Shown: positions 46,661 to 56,132, numbered from the stretch's first letter. The stretch: DNA of 64,000 nt from Bacteroidota bacterium (GCA_023459355.1 JAEWUM010000048.1:14897-78896), one strand, 5' to 3'. Numbers and translations: made by a program. Notes: generated by a model from the letters alone, not told the origin.

Positions 46661-48544
46661 ATGAAAACAATTAACATTTTTCTGTTAAGCCTTATCGCCA
46701 CTAATCTTTTTTCACAAGTGATTATTGAAAAAGAAGTGAAAACCGAAGTGAACGAGGTTACAGTGTTTCTTGAAGGCGCACAAATTGTTCGTAAAAAAAC
46801 AGTTGACCTGACCAAAGGTCAGACCATCATCAAATTTACAGGTTTATCGCCCTTCATTGATGCTAAAAGTGTGCAGGTCAAAGCCGAAGGTGCCCTCACC
46901 GTTTTATCTGTCAATCACCAGCAAAACTATTTGGATAAAGCTGATAAACCACTGGAATTAACCGATTTAGAAAAGAAACTTGCAGTGATCGAAGACAAGA
47001 TCAAACTGGAAAACACCTATCTGTCGATTATAAAAGAAGAGCTATCATTTTTACAGGAGAACCGAAATATCGGAGGTAAAAATGATCAGGTGAGTGTCAG
47101 CAATCTTCAGCAAACATCCGATTTTTACAGCAGTAAATTAACTGCCTTAAAATTAAAGGAGATTGAACGGAACAAAACGCTGAATACATTAACCGAACAA
47201 AAGAATGACTTGCAGAATCAGATGAATTTGCTTACCAACAAAAAGAACTACCCTACAGGTGAGATATTGGTAAAAGCGGATGCAAAACAAGCCGGCAACT
47301 ATGCGATAGAAATATCGTATATTGTGGGCAATGCTAGCTGGTTTCCTACGTATGATATCCGTGCAAAAAACATTGAAGAACCCATTCAGCTGATTTACAA
47401 AGCAAACGTAAAACAGGATACAAAAGAAGATTGGCAAAATGTTAAACTGAAATTTTCTTCAGCAAAACCAAATGTTTCCGGAGTCGCCCCCACTTTGCAA
47501 ACTTATTTCTTAAATTATAATAGCTTACCGCCTGTTTACAAAATGTCGGCCAACAGTGTTAGTGGTAAAGTGTTAGATAATAAAGGAGAACCTCTCGCAG
47601 GTGCAAGTGTCATCGTTGAGGGCACAACCATTGGCACTGTAACGGATATGGATGGTAATTACACTATTACTATCCCACATAATGCCAGCCAGTTAAGCTA
47701 TTCCTATGTTGGATTTATTACACAAACATTACCCATAACCAATAACATCATGCATGTTACGCTGGAAGAAAACACCCTTGCATTGGATGAAGTTGTGGTA
47801 GTAGGTTATGGCACAAAGAAAAGTGGTTTATCAAATATGCTTCAAGGAAAGTTAGCTGGTATTGCTGCTGATAAATCAAGCATAAAAATCCGTGGTACAA
47901 GCAGCATCGCTATTCCCACAACACAGGTTGTCAACCAAACCACAGTAGATTTTGAAATTAAAACACCCTATACGATAAAATCTGACAACAAGAGCTACAC
48001 AGTCGATGTGGAATTTTACGATTTGCCTGCATTCTACAAGTATTACTGTGTGCCAAAAATTGATAAAGACGCCTTCCTGATTGCCCACATTACTAATTGG
48101 GAGAAATATAATCTGTTGGAAGGAGAAGCCAATGTGTTTTTTGAAGATACTTATGTTGGAAAAACCCTGATGGATGTTCGCAATGCCTCCGACACGCTTG
48201 AAATATCGTTGGGAAGAGATAAGAAAGTCTCGGTTAACCGTGAAAAAGTAAAAGATTTCATCACCAAACAGTTCATCGGCAGCAAGAAAGAAGAAACCCG
48301 TTCATGGAAAACAACGGTTAAAAACAATAAAGATCAGGCGATTAATTTGATTATCCTTGATCAGGTTCCGGTATCAACCAATGCGGACATCGAAGTGAGT
48401 GCACAAAATATCTCAGGAGCAAAACAAAATATAGAAACCGGTGAGGTAAAATGGGAATTTGAGCTCAAACCAACAGAAAAGAAAGAATTCGAGCTAAGAT
48501 ATTCGGTTAAATATCCGAAGAATAGAAGTTTAATTATTGATTAG
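46661..48544 (+). CDS. MuiA-family (DUF4140/DUF4139) envelope protein with inserted SusC-like regulatory/plug segment
   Basis: 627 aa from 46661, where a signal peptide starts (MKTINIFLLSLIATNLFSQ). DUF4140-type N-terminal domain about 22-120 (VTVFLEGAQIVRKKTVDL), coiled coil about 105-200 (LAVIEDKIKLEN to NDLQNQMNLL), then DUF4139 split by an insert: a carboxypeptidase-regulatory-like domain about 300-380 (GKVLDNKGEPLAGASVIVEG) plus a plug-like stretch DEVVVVGYGTKKSG and IKIRGTSSIA (about 395-420). The DUF4139 remainder ends ELRYSVKYPKNR. Function unknown; MuiA is named for mucoidy inhibition. The gene's end overlaps the convergent MBL gene by 11 bp. Confidence 0.85.
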   Translation: MKTINIFLLSLIATNLFSQVIIEKEVKTEVNEVTVFLEGAQIVRKKTVDLTKGQTIIKFTGLSPFIDAKSVQVKAEGALTVLSVNHQQNYLDKADKPLELTDLEKKLAVIEDKIKLENTYLSIIKEELSFLQENRNIGGKNDQVSVSNLQQTSDFYSSKLTALKLKEIERNKTLNTLTEQKNDLQNQMNLLTNKKNYPTGEILVKADAKQAGNYAIEISYIVGNASWFPTYDIRAKNIEEPIQLIYKANVKQDTKEDWQNVKLKFSSAKPNVSGVAPTLQTYFLNYNSLPPVYKMSANSVSGKVLDNKGEPLAGASVIVEGTTIGTVTDMDGNYTITIPHNASQLSYSYVGFITQTLPITNNIMHVTLEENTLALDEVVVVGYGTKKSGLSNMLQGKLAGIAADKSSIKIRGTSSIAIPTTQVVNQTTVDFEIKTPYTIKSDNKSYTVDVEFYDLPAFYKYYCVPKIDKDAFLIAHITNWEKYNLLEGEANVFFEDTYVGKTLMDVRNASDTLEISLGRDKKVSVNREKVKDFITKQFIGSKKEETRSWKTTVKNNKDQAINLIILDQVPVSTNADIEVSAQNISGAKQNIETGEVKWEFELKPTEKKEFELRYSVKYPKNRSLIID

Positions 48545-49370
48545 TTGATTCCCATACATAACCTGCTGAAAATAATTCTAACTGCGACTTTAGCTCTTCT
48601 TTTAACAGGGCACAAGCTGTTTTGCCAGTACAATGACCGGTAAAAAACGTAAGCTCCGGATAGTTATTAATGATGATCTCCGCAATTTCACGAAGGTCAT
48701 CAGGAGTTTCATAATTTTCATCCCGACTATCAGGAAGATGAAAACCGCCGGCAACAAAGCGAATTGGCTTTGAAGTCAGGCGCTGTATTGTGGCAAGCAT
48801 ATTCAGGAAACCCTTATGCGCGCAACCGGTATATACAAATGAATCAAATTTTCCGACTGCTACTACAATTTCATGATCAAAATCATCAGGTTCCAATCCT
48901 TTAAAAGTTTCTTTGTACAGCGTTTTATTCGCTTTTGGGACAGGATAATTTTTCGTTCTCACGGGTGATGCGATAAAATCACCTGCAAACACGGGTTCAT
49001 CACCTACAAATAGTAACCGGCTACTAACAGACGCCAGATTGAATGTATTCCCTATAGACCTCAGAGTTTCTCTTTTGGAATATAATTTTCTGTTGAGCGC
49101 GTATCTTGAAATTACAATTACCGCCCTTTGATTCACTTCAATAAAATTTGGTAACCCTCCCAAATGATCGTTATGCCCGTGCGAGATAAACAAATAATCT
49201 ACCTTTGACAGATCCACTCCTGCCCTTTCTGCATTGCGGATAAAGAGTCCTGAAGCTCCCGTGTCAAAGAGGTAGCGTACTCCATCCTTTTCGACATAAA
49301 CTGACAAACCGTGTTCAGATTCATATTCCGGTGAAAGTTTATTATTATCAGATAGAACTACAAGTTTCAT
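48534..49370 (-). CDS. MBL-fold metallo-hydrolase (ORP-cluster type)
   Basis: 278 aa. Beta-lactamase fold with ISHGHNDHLGG (the HxHxDH metal motif), YTGCAHKG and TGHCTG. Closest in layout to the MBL subfamily annotated as 7,8-dihydropterin-6-yl-methyl-4-(beta-D-ribofuranosyl)aminobenzene 5'-phosphate synthase-like, whose members are commonly found beside DUF134 and NifX-like genes. Its start overlaps the DUF134 stop by 4 bp, so both are one short operon. Substrate unknown. Confidence 0.85.
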   Translation of the reverse strand: MKLVVLSDNNKLSPEYESEHGLSVYVEKDGVRYLFDTGASGLFIRNAERAGVDLSKVDYLFISHGHNDHLGGLPNFIEVNQRAVIVISRYALNRKLYSKRETLRSIGNTFNLASVSSRLLFVGDEPVFAGDFIASPVRTKNYPVPKANKTLYKETFKGLEPDDFDHEIVVAVGKFDSFVYTGCAHKGFLNMLATIQRLTSKPIRFVAGGFHLPDSRDENYETPDDLREIAEIIINNYPELTFFTGHCTGKTACALLKEELKSQLELFSAGYVWESTNQ

Positions 49371-49783
49371 TCTTTTTCTTTATTAACAGGGACTAACTCA
49401 TCATCACCATATTTGATGCATTGTTTGCACCTTACGTGATTGGCTTTTCCTTCAATAAGTTTATAGCATTTCTTACAGCGGTACCAATCCCGGTCAAATT
49501 CCACATTACCACCTTCGATGACAATCATTTTTCCTTCAACAAAAGCTTTGGCCATCGAACGCCTTGCCTGTTCATAAATGCGGGTCAGGGTTGGTCGCGA
49601 CACATTCATCCGCTCCGCTGCCTGTTTCTGCATCAAGCCTTCATAATCAAGCAGGCGAATAGCTTCATACTCGTCAAAATGCAGCACGATAGTTTCGAGC
49701 TCTGAACGAGGGATACCAAAAGGTTTATACCCTTTCATGAGAGGGGGTGAACCGACTTTTCTATGTTGTTTGGGGCGGGGCAT
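49367..49783 (-). CDS. DUF134-family DNA-binding protein
   Basis: 138 aa. PRPKQHRKVGSPP start, then a sigma-like helix-turn-helix (about 28-80: LDYEGLMQKQAAERMNVSRPTLTRIYEQAR), and a C-terminal Cys set CKKCYKLIEG with CKQC (two CxxC), probably one metal or Fe-S site. Family function unproven; it looks like a transcription factor with a metal sensor. It heads a two-gene unit and shares a promoter block with the main metal-cluster operon (see 49809-49824), so it may regulate both. Confidence 0.88.
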   Translation of the reverse strand: MPRPKQHRKVGSPPLMKGYKPFGIPRSELETIVLHFDEYEAIRLLDYEGLMQKQAAERMNVSRPTLTRIYEQARRSMAKAFVEGKMIVIEGGNVEFDRDWYRCKKCYKLIEGKANHVRCKQCIKYGDDELVPVNKEKE

Positions 49784-49808
49784 CGTTTAAATATTGGATA
49801 ATTAAGTT

Positions 49809-49824
49809 GCACAAAAATACAAAT
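49809..49824 (-). promoter_or_regulatory. Promoter of the DUF134-MBL unit; block shared with the ORP-like operon
   Basis: The plus-strand block GCACAAAAATACAAAT contains the minus-strand -7 box TATTTTTG (49812-49819). The block at 57153-57168 upstream of the main metal-cluster operon is GCACAAAATTACAAAT, identical in 15 of 16 bases including parts outside the -7 box. Confidence 0.5.
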
Positions 49825-49944
49825 TAGAATCAGGCTAATCTATATCTCTGCACAACTTTAACAATCATGTCCTTGTGTATTATTGTATTATCACAAGAAA
49901 TTATCGTTTTCTTTTATACAGCTAACCATAGTATAACACTGGCT

Positions 49945-50352
49945 TTATTTCTGATGTTTTTCAATGGCTTTTTTTAATAGCTCAGGGTATTTCTGCAGTT
50001 TCCAGTCATCCGTACCAACAAACAGTAATTCTGTTTCAGCCTTGTTAATCAACTCTGAATTTTCATTATACAATTTGTACGTAAACAGCATTCGAAAACC
50101 ATCAACTGATTTAAGAGTTGTTTTAACCGTCAATAATTCATCATAATGTGTTGTTTTAATAAACTTAAAATTCATCCTGACAACCGGACACATCACGCCA
50201 GAGGTCTCAAGTTCAGCATATGGTAACCCAATGCTTCGCAGAAGTTCCCATCGGGCAACTTCATAATACTTAACATAATTGGCATGATGCATAGTACCCA
50301 TGCGATCAGTATCAGGATATGCAACCCTGAATTGGTATTCATGTTCAATCAT
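49945..50352 (-). CDS. Acyl-CoA thioesterase (hotdog, YbgC/4HBT type)
   Basis: 135 aa. YPDTDRMGTMHHANYVKYYE gives the hotdog fold with the catalytic Asp in the YxDTDxxGxxHHxNY pattern. Hydrolyses short or aromatic acyl-CoA esters. Its function does not obviously match the metal-cluster genes; it lies 18 bp past the Mrp gene and may only share the transcript. About 160 bp of gene-free DNA follow, with a weak CTTGTG/CACAAG hairpin (49872-49897). Confidence 0.88.
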   Translation of the reverse strand: MIEHEYQFRVAYPDTDRMGTMHHANYVKYYEVARWELLRSIGLPYAELETSGVMCPVVRMNFKFIKTTHYDELLTVKTTLKSVDGFRMLFTYKLYNENSELINKAETELLFVGTDDWKLQKYPELLKKAIEKHQK

Positions 50353-50370
50353 TAATCAATTGTTTAAAAT

Positions 50371-51204
50371 TTATAACCTACTTGTAACCGCTTTCACTAA
50401 TAAATCAAAAGCAAATTTAATCTGATGATCAGAAAACATTTTCTTCAAATTACCTTCATCACAACTTACTCCCAACTCCTCATTGATTGGAATTTGAGTG
50501 AGCAAAGGGAGATTGAAATTCAGCGATAATTGCTTACCCCCACCTTTTCCAAAAAGAAAATACTTCTCCTCAGGATGATTTACAGGTGAGAACCACGACA
50601 TATTTTCAATAATTCCCAGGACCTTTGTCCCTATATTTTTATCCTGCAACATGCTGATTGTTTTCTGTACATCTGCCAGTGCCACCAATTGAGGAGTTGT
50701 AACCACAACAGCACCCCACACCTCAAACTGTTGCAGCAAGGTAATCATGATATCACCAGTACCGGGAGGTGTGTCCACAATCAGATAGTCCAGTTTGCCC
50801 CAACTTGTTTGCATTAACAACTGCTTCAGAGCATTCGAAACCATCGGTCCACGCCAGATTACCGGTTGTTTTTCATCAAAAAAGAAGCCTATGGACATGA
50901 TTTTTATACCACAACGCTCGAAGGGAATCATCATCTGTTTACCATCAACTTCTTCTACTTCCGGACGAACATCATCTGTCAAATGAAACAAAGTAGGGAC
51001 TGACGGCCCAAAAATATCTGCATCCAGCAACCCCACCGCATATCCTTCCAAGGCAAGTGAAACTGCGAGCCCTGCTGCTACAGTTGATTTACCTACACCA
51101 CCCTTACCAGAAGAAACCAACAAAATTTTACTTATATCCGGAATCTGTAACTTTTCTATTGGATGTCCTTCTCCTTGTTTTTTTGAATTTATTTGTGAAT
51201 CCAT
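50371..51204 (-). CDS. Mrp/NBP35-family P-loop ATPase lacking the C-terminal CxxC
   Basis: 277 aa. Walker A SSGKGGVGKSTVAAGLA (about 31-47), then DADIFGPSVP and DTPPGTGD, all typical of Mrp (ApbC). Known role: Fe-S cluster carrier or assembly ATPase. The CxxC that binds the cluster after ENMSxF in canonical Mrp is absent; the place reads ENMSWFSPVNHPEEKY, as I recall for many Bacteroidetes Mrp. No N-terminal MIP18/DUF59 domain. 21 bp downstream of the radical SAM gene in the metal-cluster operon. Confidence 0.93.
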   Translation of the reverse strand: MDSQINSKKQGEGHPIEKLQIPDISKILLVSSGKGGVGKSTVAAGLAVSLALEGYAVGLLDADIFGPSVPTLFHLTDDVRPEVEEVDGKQMMIPFERCGIKIMSIGFFFDEKQPVIWRGPMVSNALKQLLMQTSWGKLDYLIVDTPPGTGDIMITLLQQFEVWGAVVVTTPQLVALADVQKTISMLQDKNIGTKVLGIIENMSWFSPVNHPEEKYFLFGKGGGKQLSLNFNLPLLTQIPINEELGVSCDEGNLKKMFSDHQIKFAFDLLVKAVTSRL

Positions 51205-51225
51205 TTTCTTACAAAATAATTTTAT

Positions 51226-52164
51226 TTATGCTCTGAATTTTCTTATGTAATATTTCTTGGACCGGTATTCAACCTGTTGAATCAAATTATTGTGTAACAA
51301 AGTTGATAGTGTTGTTGCGTCGGCCTTATTCTTCATTAAAAGTTCTTCCATAGTATCCTCTCTGATTGGGTGTACACTACAGATATTAATGATATCCTCA
51401 AAAGTATTGCCCGTAAAACCGGTATCAGTTCCTTCGAAACCAAGTATTAAATCAATTTCGATATTGGCTTCTCTAAAAATCTGATACGCTTTATTAATAA
51501 TATCACCATCGGGGGAGACCACAGTTTTTATGGCAGGCGGACGAGTTGGAATCGAGATGTAAGCCTTTGCAGGCTGTATCAATGAAACCAATTTTGCCGT
51601 TTGCGTCAGTAGTTCTTCTGTATCATTCAACCCGTTCACCAACATCGTCTCTGTGACTAACTGACCAGTGAACTCTTTTGAAAAATCAAATATACCCTGA
51701 ATGTATTTCTCAAACTGAATAGCCGGATGCGGTCTGTTGATTTTCTTCCATATCCGCTCATCTCCGCAATCGACTTTTACCGAAACCCAGTCGGCCAGTT
51801 TTAAATCAGCTCTAACCTGCGGGTCTGACAGCAAAGAAGCATTCGTTATTACTGCTATTGGTATCCCCAAATTTTTCAATAATTCAATAGACTTCCCCAG
51901 ATTTATATCCAGTGTAGGTTCTCCATTTGAAACAAATGTCAGGTAGTCAGGAGAATCTTTCTTATCTAACTTCTGCAGATGTTGTTTTACTTCCCGATAA
52001 ATCACGGAAGGGTCATAAAAGGCTTGTCTCGTCACGCTGAACTGATGGGTCAACCCAACCTGACAATAAACGCAAGAATAAGTACAGACCTTTGGGGAGG
52101 CAATATTATTCACCCCGAGACTTTTACCTAACCTTCGGGATGGTATTGGTCCGAAACTTATCAT
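51226..52164 (-). CDS. Radical SAM protein (ORP-cluster type)
   Basis: 312 aa. Radical SAM cysteines C27, C31 and C34 in CTYSCVYCQVG, with SFGPIPSRRLGKSLGVNN at the start, the opening typical of a radical SAM family found next to Mrp/NifX genes. The middle holds FVSNGEPTLD. C-terminal 60 residues form a winged-helix-like tail (MEELLMKNKADATTLSTLL). Might carry out a sulfur or methyl-type modification of a metal centre or protein; substrate unknown. Confidence 0.9.
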   Translation of the reverse strand: MISFGPIPSRRLGKSLGVNNIASPKVCTYSCVYCQVGLTHQFSVTRQAFYDPSVIYREVKQHLQKLDKKDSPDYLTFVSNGEPTLDINLGKSIELLKNLGIPIAVITNASLLSDPQVRADLKLADWVSVKVDCGDERIWKKINRPHPAIQFEKYIQGIFDFSKEFTGQLVTETMLVNGLNDTEELLTQTAKLVSLIQPAKAYISIPTRPPAIKTVVSPDGDIINKAYQIFREANIEIDLILGFEGTDTGFTGNTFEDIINICSVHPIREDTMEELLMKNKADATTLSTLLHNNLIQQVEYRSKKYYIRKFRA

Positions 52165-52201
52165 GACTATAAATTTTTAATGAGTTAGCCTCTTGTTTAT
52201 A

Positions 52202-52714
52202 TTACATCCTTATTTTTCTCCATTCTTCTTTCATCCTGTTTAAGTCAGTCAGCCAGGCTTCAATATCATCTTCATGTTCAAGTTCATCATTTAAAATCTG
52301 AACTGCCATTTGATGTGTAGCATGGTCTTTTCCTGCCGTAAAGTCCGCGATTTCTTCATATCGTTGGATTGCGCATCTTTCCCCTTTCAGGTTTTGCTCA
52401 AGTATCGTTTCAATATAAGGATCTGAAGGTTCATCATACGAACACCTCGCTAACTTTGTCCATAGAGCAGGATTAATAACCGGAGTACCACCCAGCTGAA
52501 TAATTCTGGTTGCAACCAATTCAGCATGTCCCAACTCTTCATTAGCATGAACTAACAATTCCAGTTCAACTTCACTTCTCATCGGACCTTCCATCAACCT
52601 GGCACCAATCCAATACTGATAATATGCCAACCACTCTTCAGCCAAGGCTGCATTTAACATTTCCAATAACTTGTCCACATCAACAGATGAGACTTTAATT
52701 GCTGCTTTTCCCAT
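52202..52714 (-). CDS. Ferritin-like / Dps-like diiron protein
   Basis: 170 aa. Four-helix bundle with EEWLAYYQYWIGARL, HANEELGHAELVA, KGERCAIQRYEEIAD and NDELEHEDDIEAWL; the E and H residues form a diiron site as in bacterioferritin or Dps-like ferritins. Likely iron storage or peroxide protection. It sits in the metal-cluster operon between a ferredoxin-ATPase gene and the radical SAM gene. Confidence 0.9.
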   Translation of the reverse strand: MGKAAIKVSSVDVDKLLEMLNAALAEEWLAYYQYWIGARLMEGPMRSEVELELLVHANEELGHAELVATRIIQLGGTPVINPALWTKLARCSYDEPSDPYIETILEQNLKGERCAIQRYEEIADFTAGKDHATHQMAVQILNDELEHEDDIEAWLTDLNRMKEEWRKIRM

Positions 52715-52782
52715 GATAATAATCTTTTTAAATGTTTATAATACTAACAATTGTATTTCTTCCTTCAATAAAACTTAACGAA

Positions 52783-53637
52783 TCAAATAAGTTTAAAAGC
52801 CTTGGAAATCACCTGTGCAACTTCCGAATCCGGCGCATACTCCACGATGCTTTTACAGTGAACCATTGCTTCCACGACCCTTGGATCAAAAGGAATTTTA
52901 CCTGTGACTGCAATTCCTTTTTCCCCACAATAAGCCTCAATATTATCGGTCATCTTTTCATTCAAATCATATTTATTGACCAAAACCTGCGTCTTTATGC
53001 TGAAATTTGACGTTACTTCAAGCGTTCGTTTTAAATCGTGTAATCCGGACAAAGTTGGTTCAGTTACCACCACAACCCTATCAACACCCGTAACTGAAGA
53101 AATCACCGGACAACCAATTCCCGGAGGACCATCAATAATAATTGTATCAATATCTGATGCTTTGGCCATTTTTTTTGCTTTATCACGGACTACATCTACG
53201 AGCCGTCCTGAGTTTTCTTCTCCCGGTGAAAGTCGTCCATACACCATTTTTCCATTTCGAAAATCTCCGGCAAACAATCGACTTTTATCTTCTTTTATCA
53301 TGCTGATGGCTTCAACGGGACAAACACGGACGCACAGTTGACAACCATCACAGGAAGTTTCATCAATTAAAATTTCACCATTAATCTCTGTGATGGCATC
53401 AAAACGACAATAGTCCATACAAATACCGCAATTGCTACAAATGTCCTTATCCATTACCGCCTTCTGTCCGGAAATAAACACCTTTTCCTCCTGTATCAAA
53501 GGGCTGAAAATCAAGTACAAATTCGCAGCATCCACATCACAATCGGCAAGCACAACTTTTTCATTTAACGTAGCAAACGCTGCACTGACAGCACTTTTTC
53601 CCGTTCCTCCTTTTCCACTAATGACTGCTATTTCCAT
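52783..53637 (-). CDS. MinD-type P-loop ATPase with inserted 2[4Fe-4S] ferredoxin domain (B)
   Basis: 284 aa. Walker A SGKGGTGKSAVSAAFA (about 7-22); ferredoxin insert about 65-115 with CSNCGICMDYCRFDA and CDGCQLCVRVCPVEA; then DGPPGIGCP and VVVTEPTLSGLHDLKR. Such ATPases occur in pairs in ORP, hydrogenase and nitrogenase-like loci and are thought to load or move metal clusters. Overlaps the upstream paralogue by 10 bp. Confidence 0.93.
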   Translation of the reverse strand: MEIAVISGKGGTGKSAVSAAFATLNEKVVLADCDVDAANLYLIFSPLIQEEKVFISGQKAVMDKDICSNCGICMDYCRFDAITEINGEILIDETSCDGCQLCVRVCPVEAISMIKEDKSRLFAGDFRNGKMVYGRLSPGEENSGRLVDVVRDKAKKMAKASDIDTIIIDGPPGIGCPVISSVTGVDRVVVVTEPTLSGLHDLKRTLEVTSNFSIKTQVLVNKYDLNEKMTDNIEAYCGEKGIAVTGKIPFDPRVVEAMVHCKSIVEYAPDSEVAQVISKAFKLI

Positions 53638-54500
53638 AACTGTGCTTTAATTAGATTGAACAACTCTCTGAATTTTGCTTTCCATTCGGGAAATTCATTG
53701 GTAAGCAATTTTCCGGTTGAATATACTGAAGCAATTTTCCGGTCAAATGGAATGGACATCAGTAGGGTAATTTTTTCCTTTTCGAGGTAATTATACACTC
53801 CCTCATCACCCAAACCGGCTCTGTTTATGATGACACCGTATGATTTGCCCAGCGTTTTCAGCGTTTCAACAGATTGCTTTAAATCACTTAGTCCAAAAGG
53901 AGTTGGCTCTGTCACCAACACCACATAATCGGCCAGGTTAACGGTTTGAATAAACGGACAAGATGTGCCGGGAGGAGCATCCATCAAGACCAAATCGGTT
54001 GGTTTTGCCTGTTTTATTGCTGCTTTGATGACCGGTACCGGGCTATGAACTCCCACCTTCATTCGAGCCTCTGTTAATGTCGCGTTATTATCTATTTGAT
54101 AAGTATTTACACTTCCTAACACCGATTCTTTTGCTGTGATGGCACCATATTCACAAGCAACAAAACAGGCACCACAACCATGGCACAAATCCTCCATAAC
54201 CTGAATCATTCTGGCTTCCTGCAAAAAGAAAATGGCATTATATTGACAATATTCAGCACATTTACCACAATAGGTACAATTAGCTGTATCAATCACCGGA
54301 ACTTCCTGCGTTACATCGAAACTATTCGTATTCTCTCCAAGAAAAAACTCCCTGTCGTTTGGCTCCTCTGCATCACAATCAATCAGGGTAACAGGCATAG
54401 ATTTCTCCTTTAATACATTAAATAGATTGGTTGAAACAAAGGTTTTTCCGGTTCCTCCTTTTCCACTGGCAATGGCAATTTTATAGCCGGTTTTATCCAT
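53628..54500 (-). CDS. MinD-type P-loop ATPase with inserted 2[4Fe-4S] ferredoxin domain (A)
   Basis: 290 aa. Walker A SGKGGTGKTFVSTNLF (about 13-28); ferredoxin insert about 65-120 with CTYCGKCAEYCQYNA and CHGCGACFVACEYGA; then DAPPGTSCP and VTEPTPFGLSDLK. First of the pair that resembles the two ATPases of the ORP complex. Its start overlaps the ZIP gene stop by one base, so it is translationally coupled. Confidence 0.93.
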   Translation of the reverse strand: MDKTGYKIAIASGKGGTGKTFVSTNLFNVLKEKSMPVTLIDCDAEEPNDREFFLGENTNSFDVTQEVPVIDTANCTYCGKCAEYCQYNAIFFLQEARMIQVMEDLCHGCGACFVACEYGAITAKESVLGSVNTYQIDNNATLTEARMKVGVHSPVPVIKAAIKQAKPTDLVLMDAPPGTSCPFIQTVNLADYVVLVTEPTPFGLSDLKQSVETLKTLGKSYGVIINRAGLGDEGVYNYLEKEKITLLMSIPFDRKIASVYSTGKLLTNEFPEWKAKFRELFNLIKAQLWK

Positions 54501-55246
54501 TAAATATTTTTTATCAGGTAAATAATCATGATTCCGGTAACAACCAGGGCAATTTGAACAATTCCTTCTATCAGCCTGGTTTTTTTATGCATTTCCGGTA
54601 TCAAATCAGCTAACGCAATATACAAGAAACTGGAAGCAGAAAATGCCAAGGCATAAGGTATCAACGAACGAACCATATCCATAAAAAAGTAAGCCAATAC
54701 CCCGGTTATCAAAGCCGTACTCCCTGACAGCATATTATACATCAATGCTTTTGCTCTTGACATGCCACTTCGAAGCAATATTCCGAGATCCCCTAACTCC
54801 TGGGGAATTTCATGGAATATTACAGACAATGTAACAAAAATGCCCATTTCTTTTGAAATCAGGAAAGCCGATGCAATTACAACTCCATCAATCGCGTTAT
54901 GGAAAGCATCACCTATCAGAATCATGGGAGCTGCTGCGTTCAAATGTCTTTCACAATCTTTATTTCGACAGGTTCTCCAGATGATAAGCTTTTCAAGGAT
55001 AAAGAAAAACATAATCCCTGACAAGGTCAGTAATAATATCAGACTCCCATCGGCAAGCTTAATTGCTTTCGGAATCATCCCCAGAAATGCAGCACCTAAT
55101 AAAGTACCACCGGCCAGATAAGTAAGATGTGTTGATATCAACTGCAGCTTATCATCTTTAAGTAATAATAACATACCTGCCAATGCAACACTCCCGACAC
55201 TGCCTACAAACAAAGCAATAATTGTATACAATAAACTTTCTGACAT
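54500..55246 (-). CDS. ZIP-family divalent metal transporter
   Basis: 248 aa, about eight membrane segments. The conserved metal-binding helices read HNAIDGVVIA and HEIPQELGD. Moves Zn2+ or Fe2+ into the cytosol. Being inside the metal-cluster operon, one base from an ATPase gene, it may supply the metal for the assembled centre. Distinct from the ZupT-like gene at the right edge. Confidence 0.92.
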   Translation of the reverse strand: MSESLLYTIIALFVGSVGSVALAGMLLLLKDDKLQLISTHLTYLAGGTLLGAAFLGMIPKAIKLADGSLILLLTLSGIMFFFILEKLIIWRTCRNKDCERHLNAAAPMILIGDAFHNAIDGVVIASAFLISKEMGIFVTLSVIFHEIPQELGDLGILLRSGMSRAKALMYNMLSGSTALITGVLAYFFMDMVRSLIPYALAFSASSFLYIALADLIPEMHKKTRLIEGIVQIALVVTGIMIIYLIKNI

Positions 55247-55276
55247 CGTTATCTTAAAGAATTTTGTTTAATTCAC

Positions 55277-56131
55277 TTATAACTTCGAATTATACACCAC
55301 AAAACTTCCCGTTGGAACATTCAACAATTCGGCAATCACGTCGCATTTAACCATCAATAGATAAAAAATCCTTGGATCTTGCTCTTCAATCAACCCCTCC
55401 AGATTACCCTGACCTTTTGAGATAATTACATCAGCAGACTGATATATATCGAGAAACTCCTGACTGCATTCTTTCAAAACGGTTGACGCAGCATCATAAC
55501 CATTGGAAATTACATCAGCAACCTGATCCATGCCGATTTGTTCGGCATCCTGAATAGTAGCATCGTTTAGGACTGTAGTACCTCGCACTGCAAAGGTCAG
55601 ATTATTATGCATAATCATCTCGATAAACAGTTTATCGAAGACAATCTCACCGGTATTATCACCCAGATATAACACCTGTTTGGCATTTTTCAACCGGGTC
55701 TTCAATTCCGTGGTATGATCTATGGCAAACTGCGACTGCATGACTTGTTCAATTGTTTGCTGAATATCAAATGCAGCATTCGGACCATAATCCATGATGT
55801 TACCGGCAATTGATAACCGTAGTGCCATGTCAAATGGATCGTGAGATTTAATTACTTTGGGACGAAAATCATCGTAAATTTTCAACGCGATCAGGTTGCT
55901 TTTCAGCTTCTCGTCTGCATAAGGGTCCTCAATTTTCGTAATCCAGAAAAACTCCCTGTTTAATTCGCGGTGTATCTGAGGCATGGTTAATCCCATCCCT
56001 TTTGCCATAGTAATATTATAAAACTGAAAAAAGCGTTGTCGATCAGCTTCATTCAACTGAAATCTGTCCATTAATCGCTCAAAAGTACGGAACATGCAAT
56101 CCATGCATCTTCCATCCACATCCATTTTCAT
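55277..56131 (-). CDS. DUF89 / ARMT1-like damage-control phosphatase
   Basis: 284 aa when started at 56131, one base after the upstream stop (TAA G ATG); a longer reading overlaps that gene by 53 bp. N-terminal CMDCMF (CxxC typical of the prokaryotic DUF89 subfamily), then YLGDNTGEIVFDKLFIE and KGQGNLEGL, which carry the metal-dependent phosphatase Asp residues. DUF89 enzymes hydrolyse damaged or side-product phosphates. Its role in the metal-cluster operon is not known. Confidence 0.88.
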   Translation of the reverse strand: MKMDVDGRCMDCMFRTFERLMDRFQLNEADRQRFFQFYNITMAKGMGLTMPQIHRELNREFFWITKIEDPYADEKLKSNLIALKIYDDFRPKVIKSHDPFDMALRLSIAGNIMDYGPNAAFDIQQTIEQVMQSQFAIDHTTELKTRLKNAKQVLYLGDNTGEIVFDKLFIEMIMHNNLTFAVRGTTVLNDATIQDAEQIGMDQVADVISNGYDAASTVLKECSQEFLDIYQSADVIISKGQGNLEGLIEEQDPRIFYLLMVKCDVIAELLNVPTGSFVVYNSKL

Positions 56132-56132
56132 C

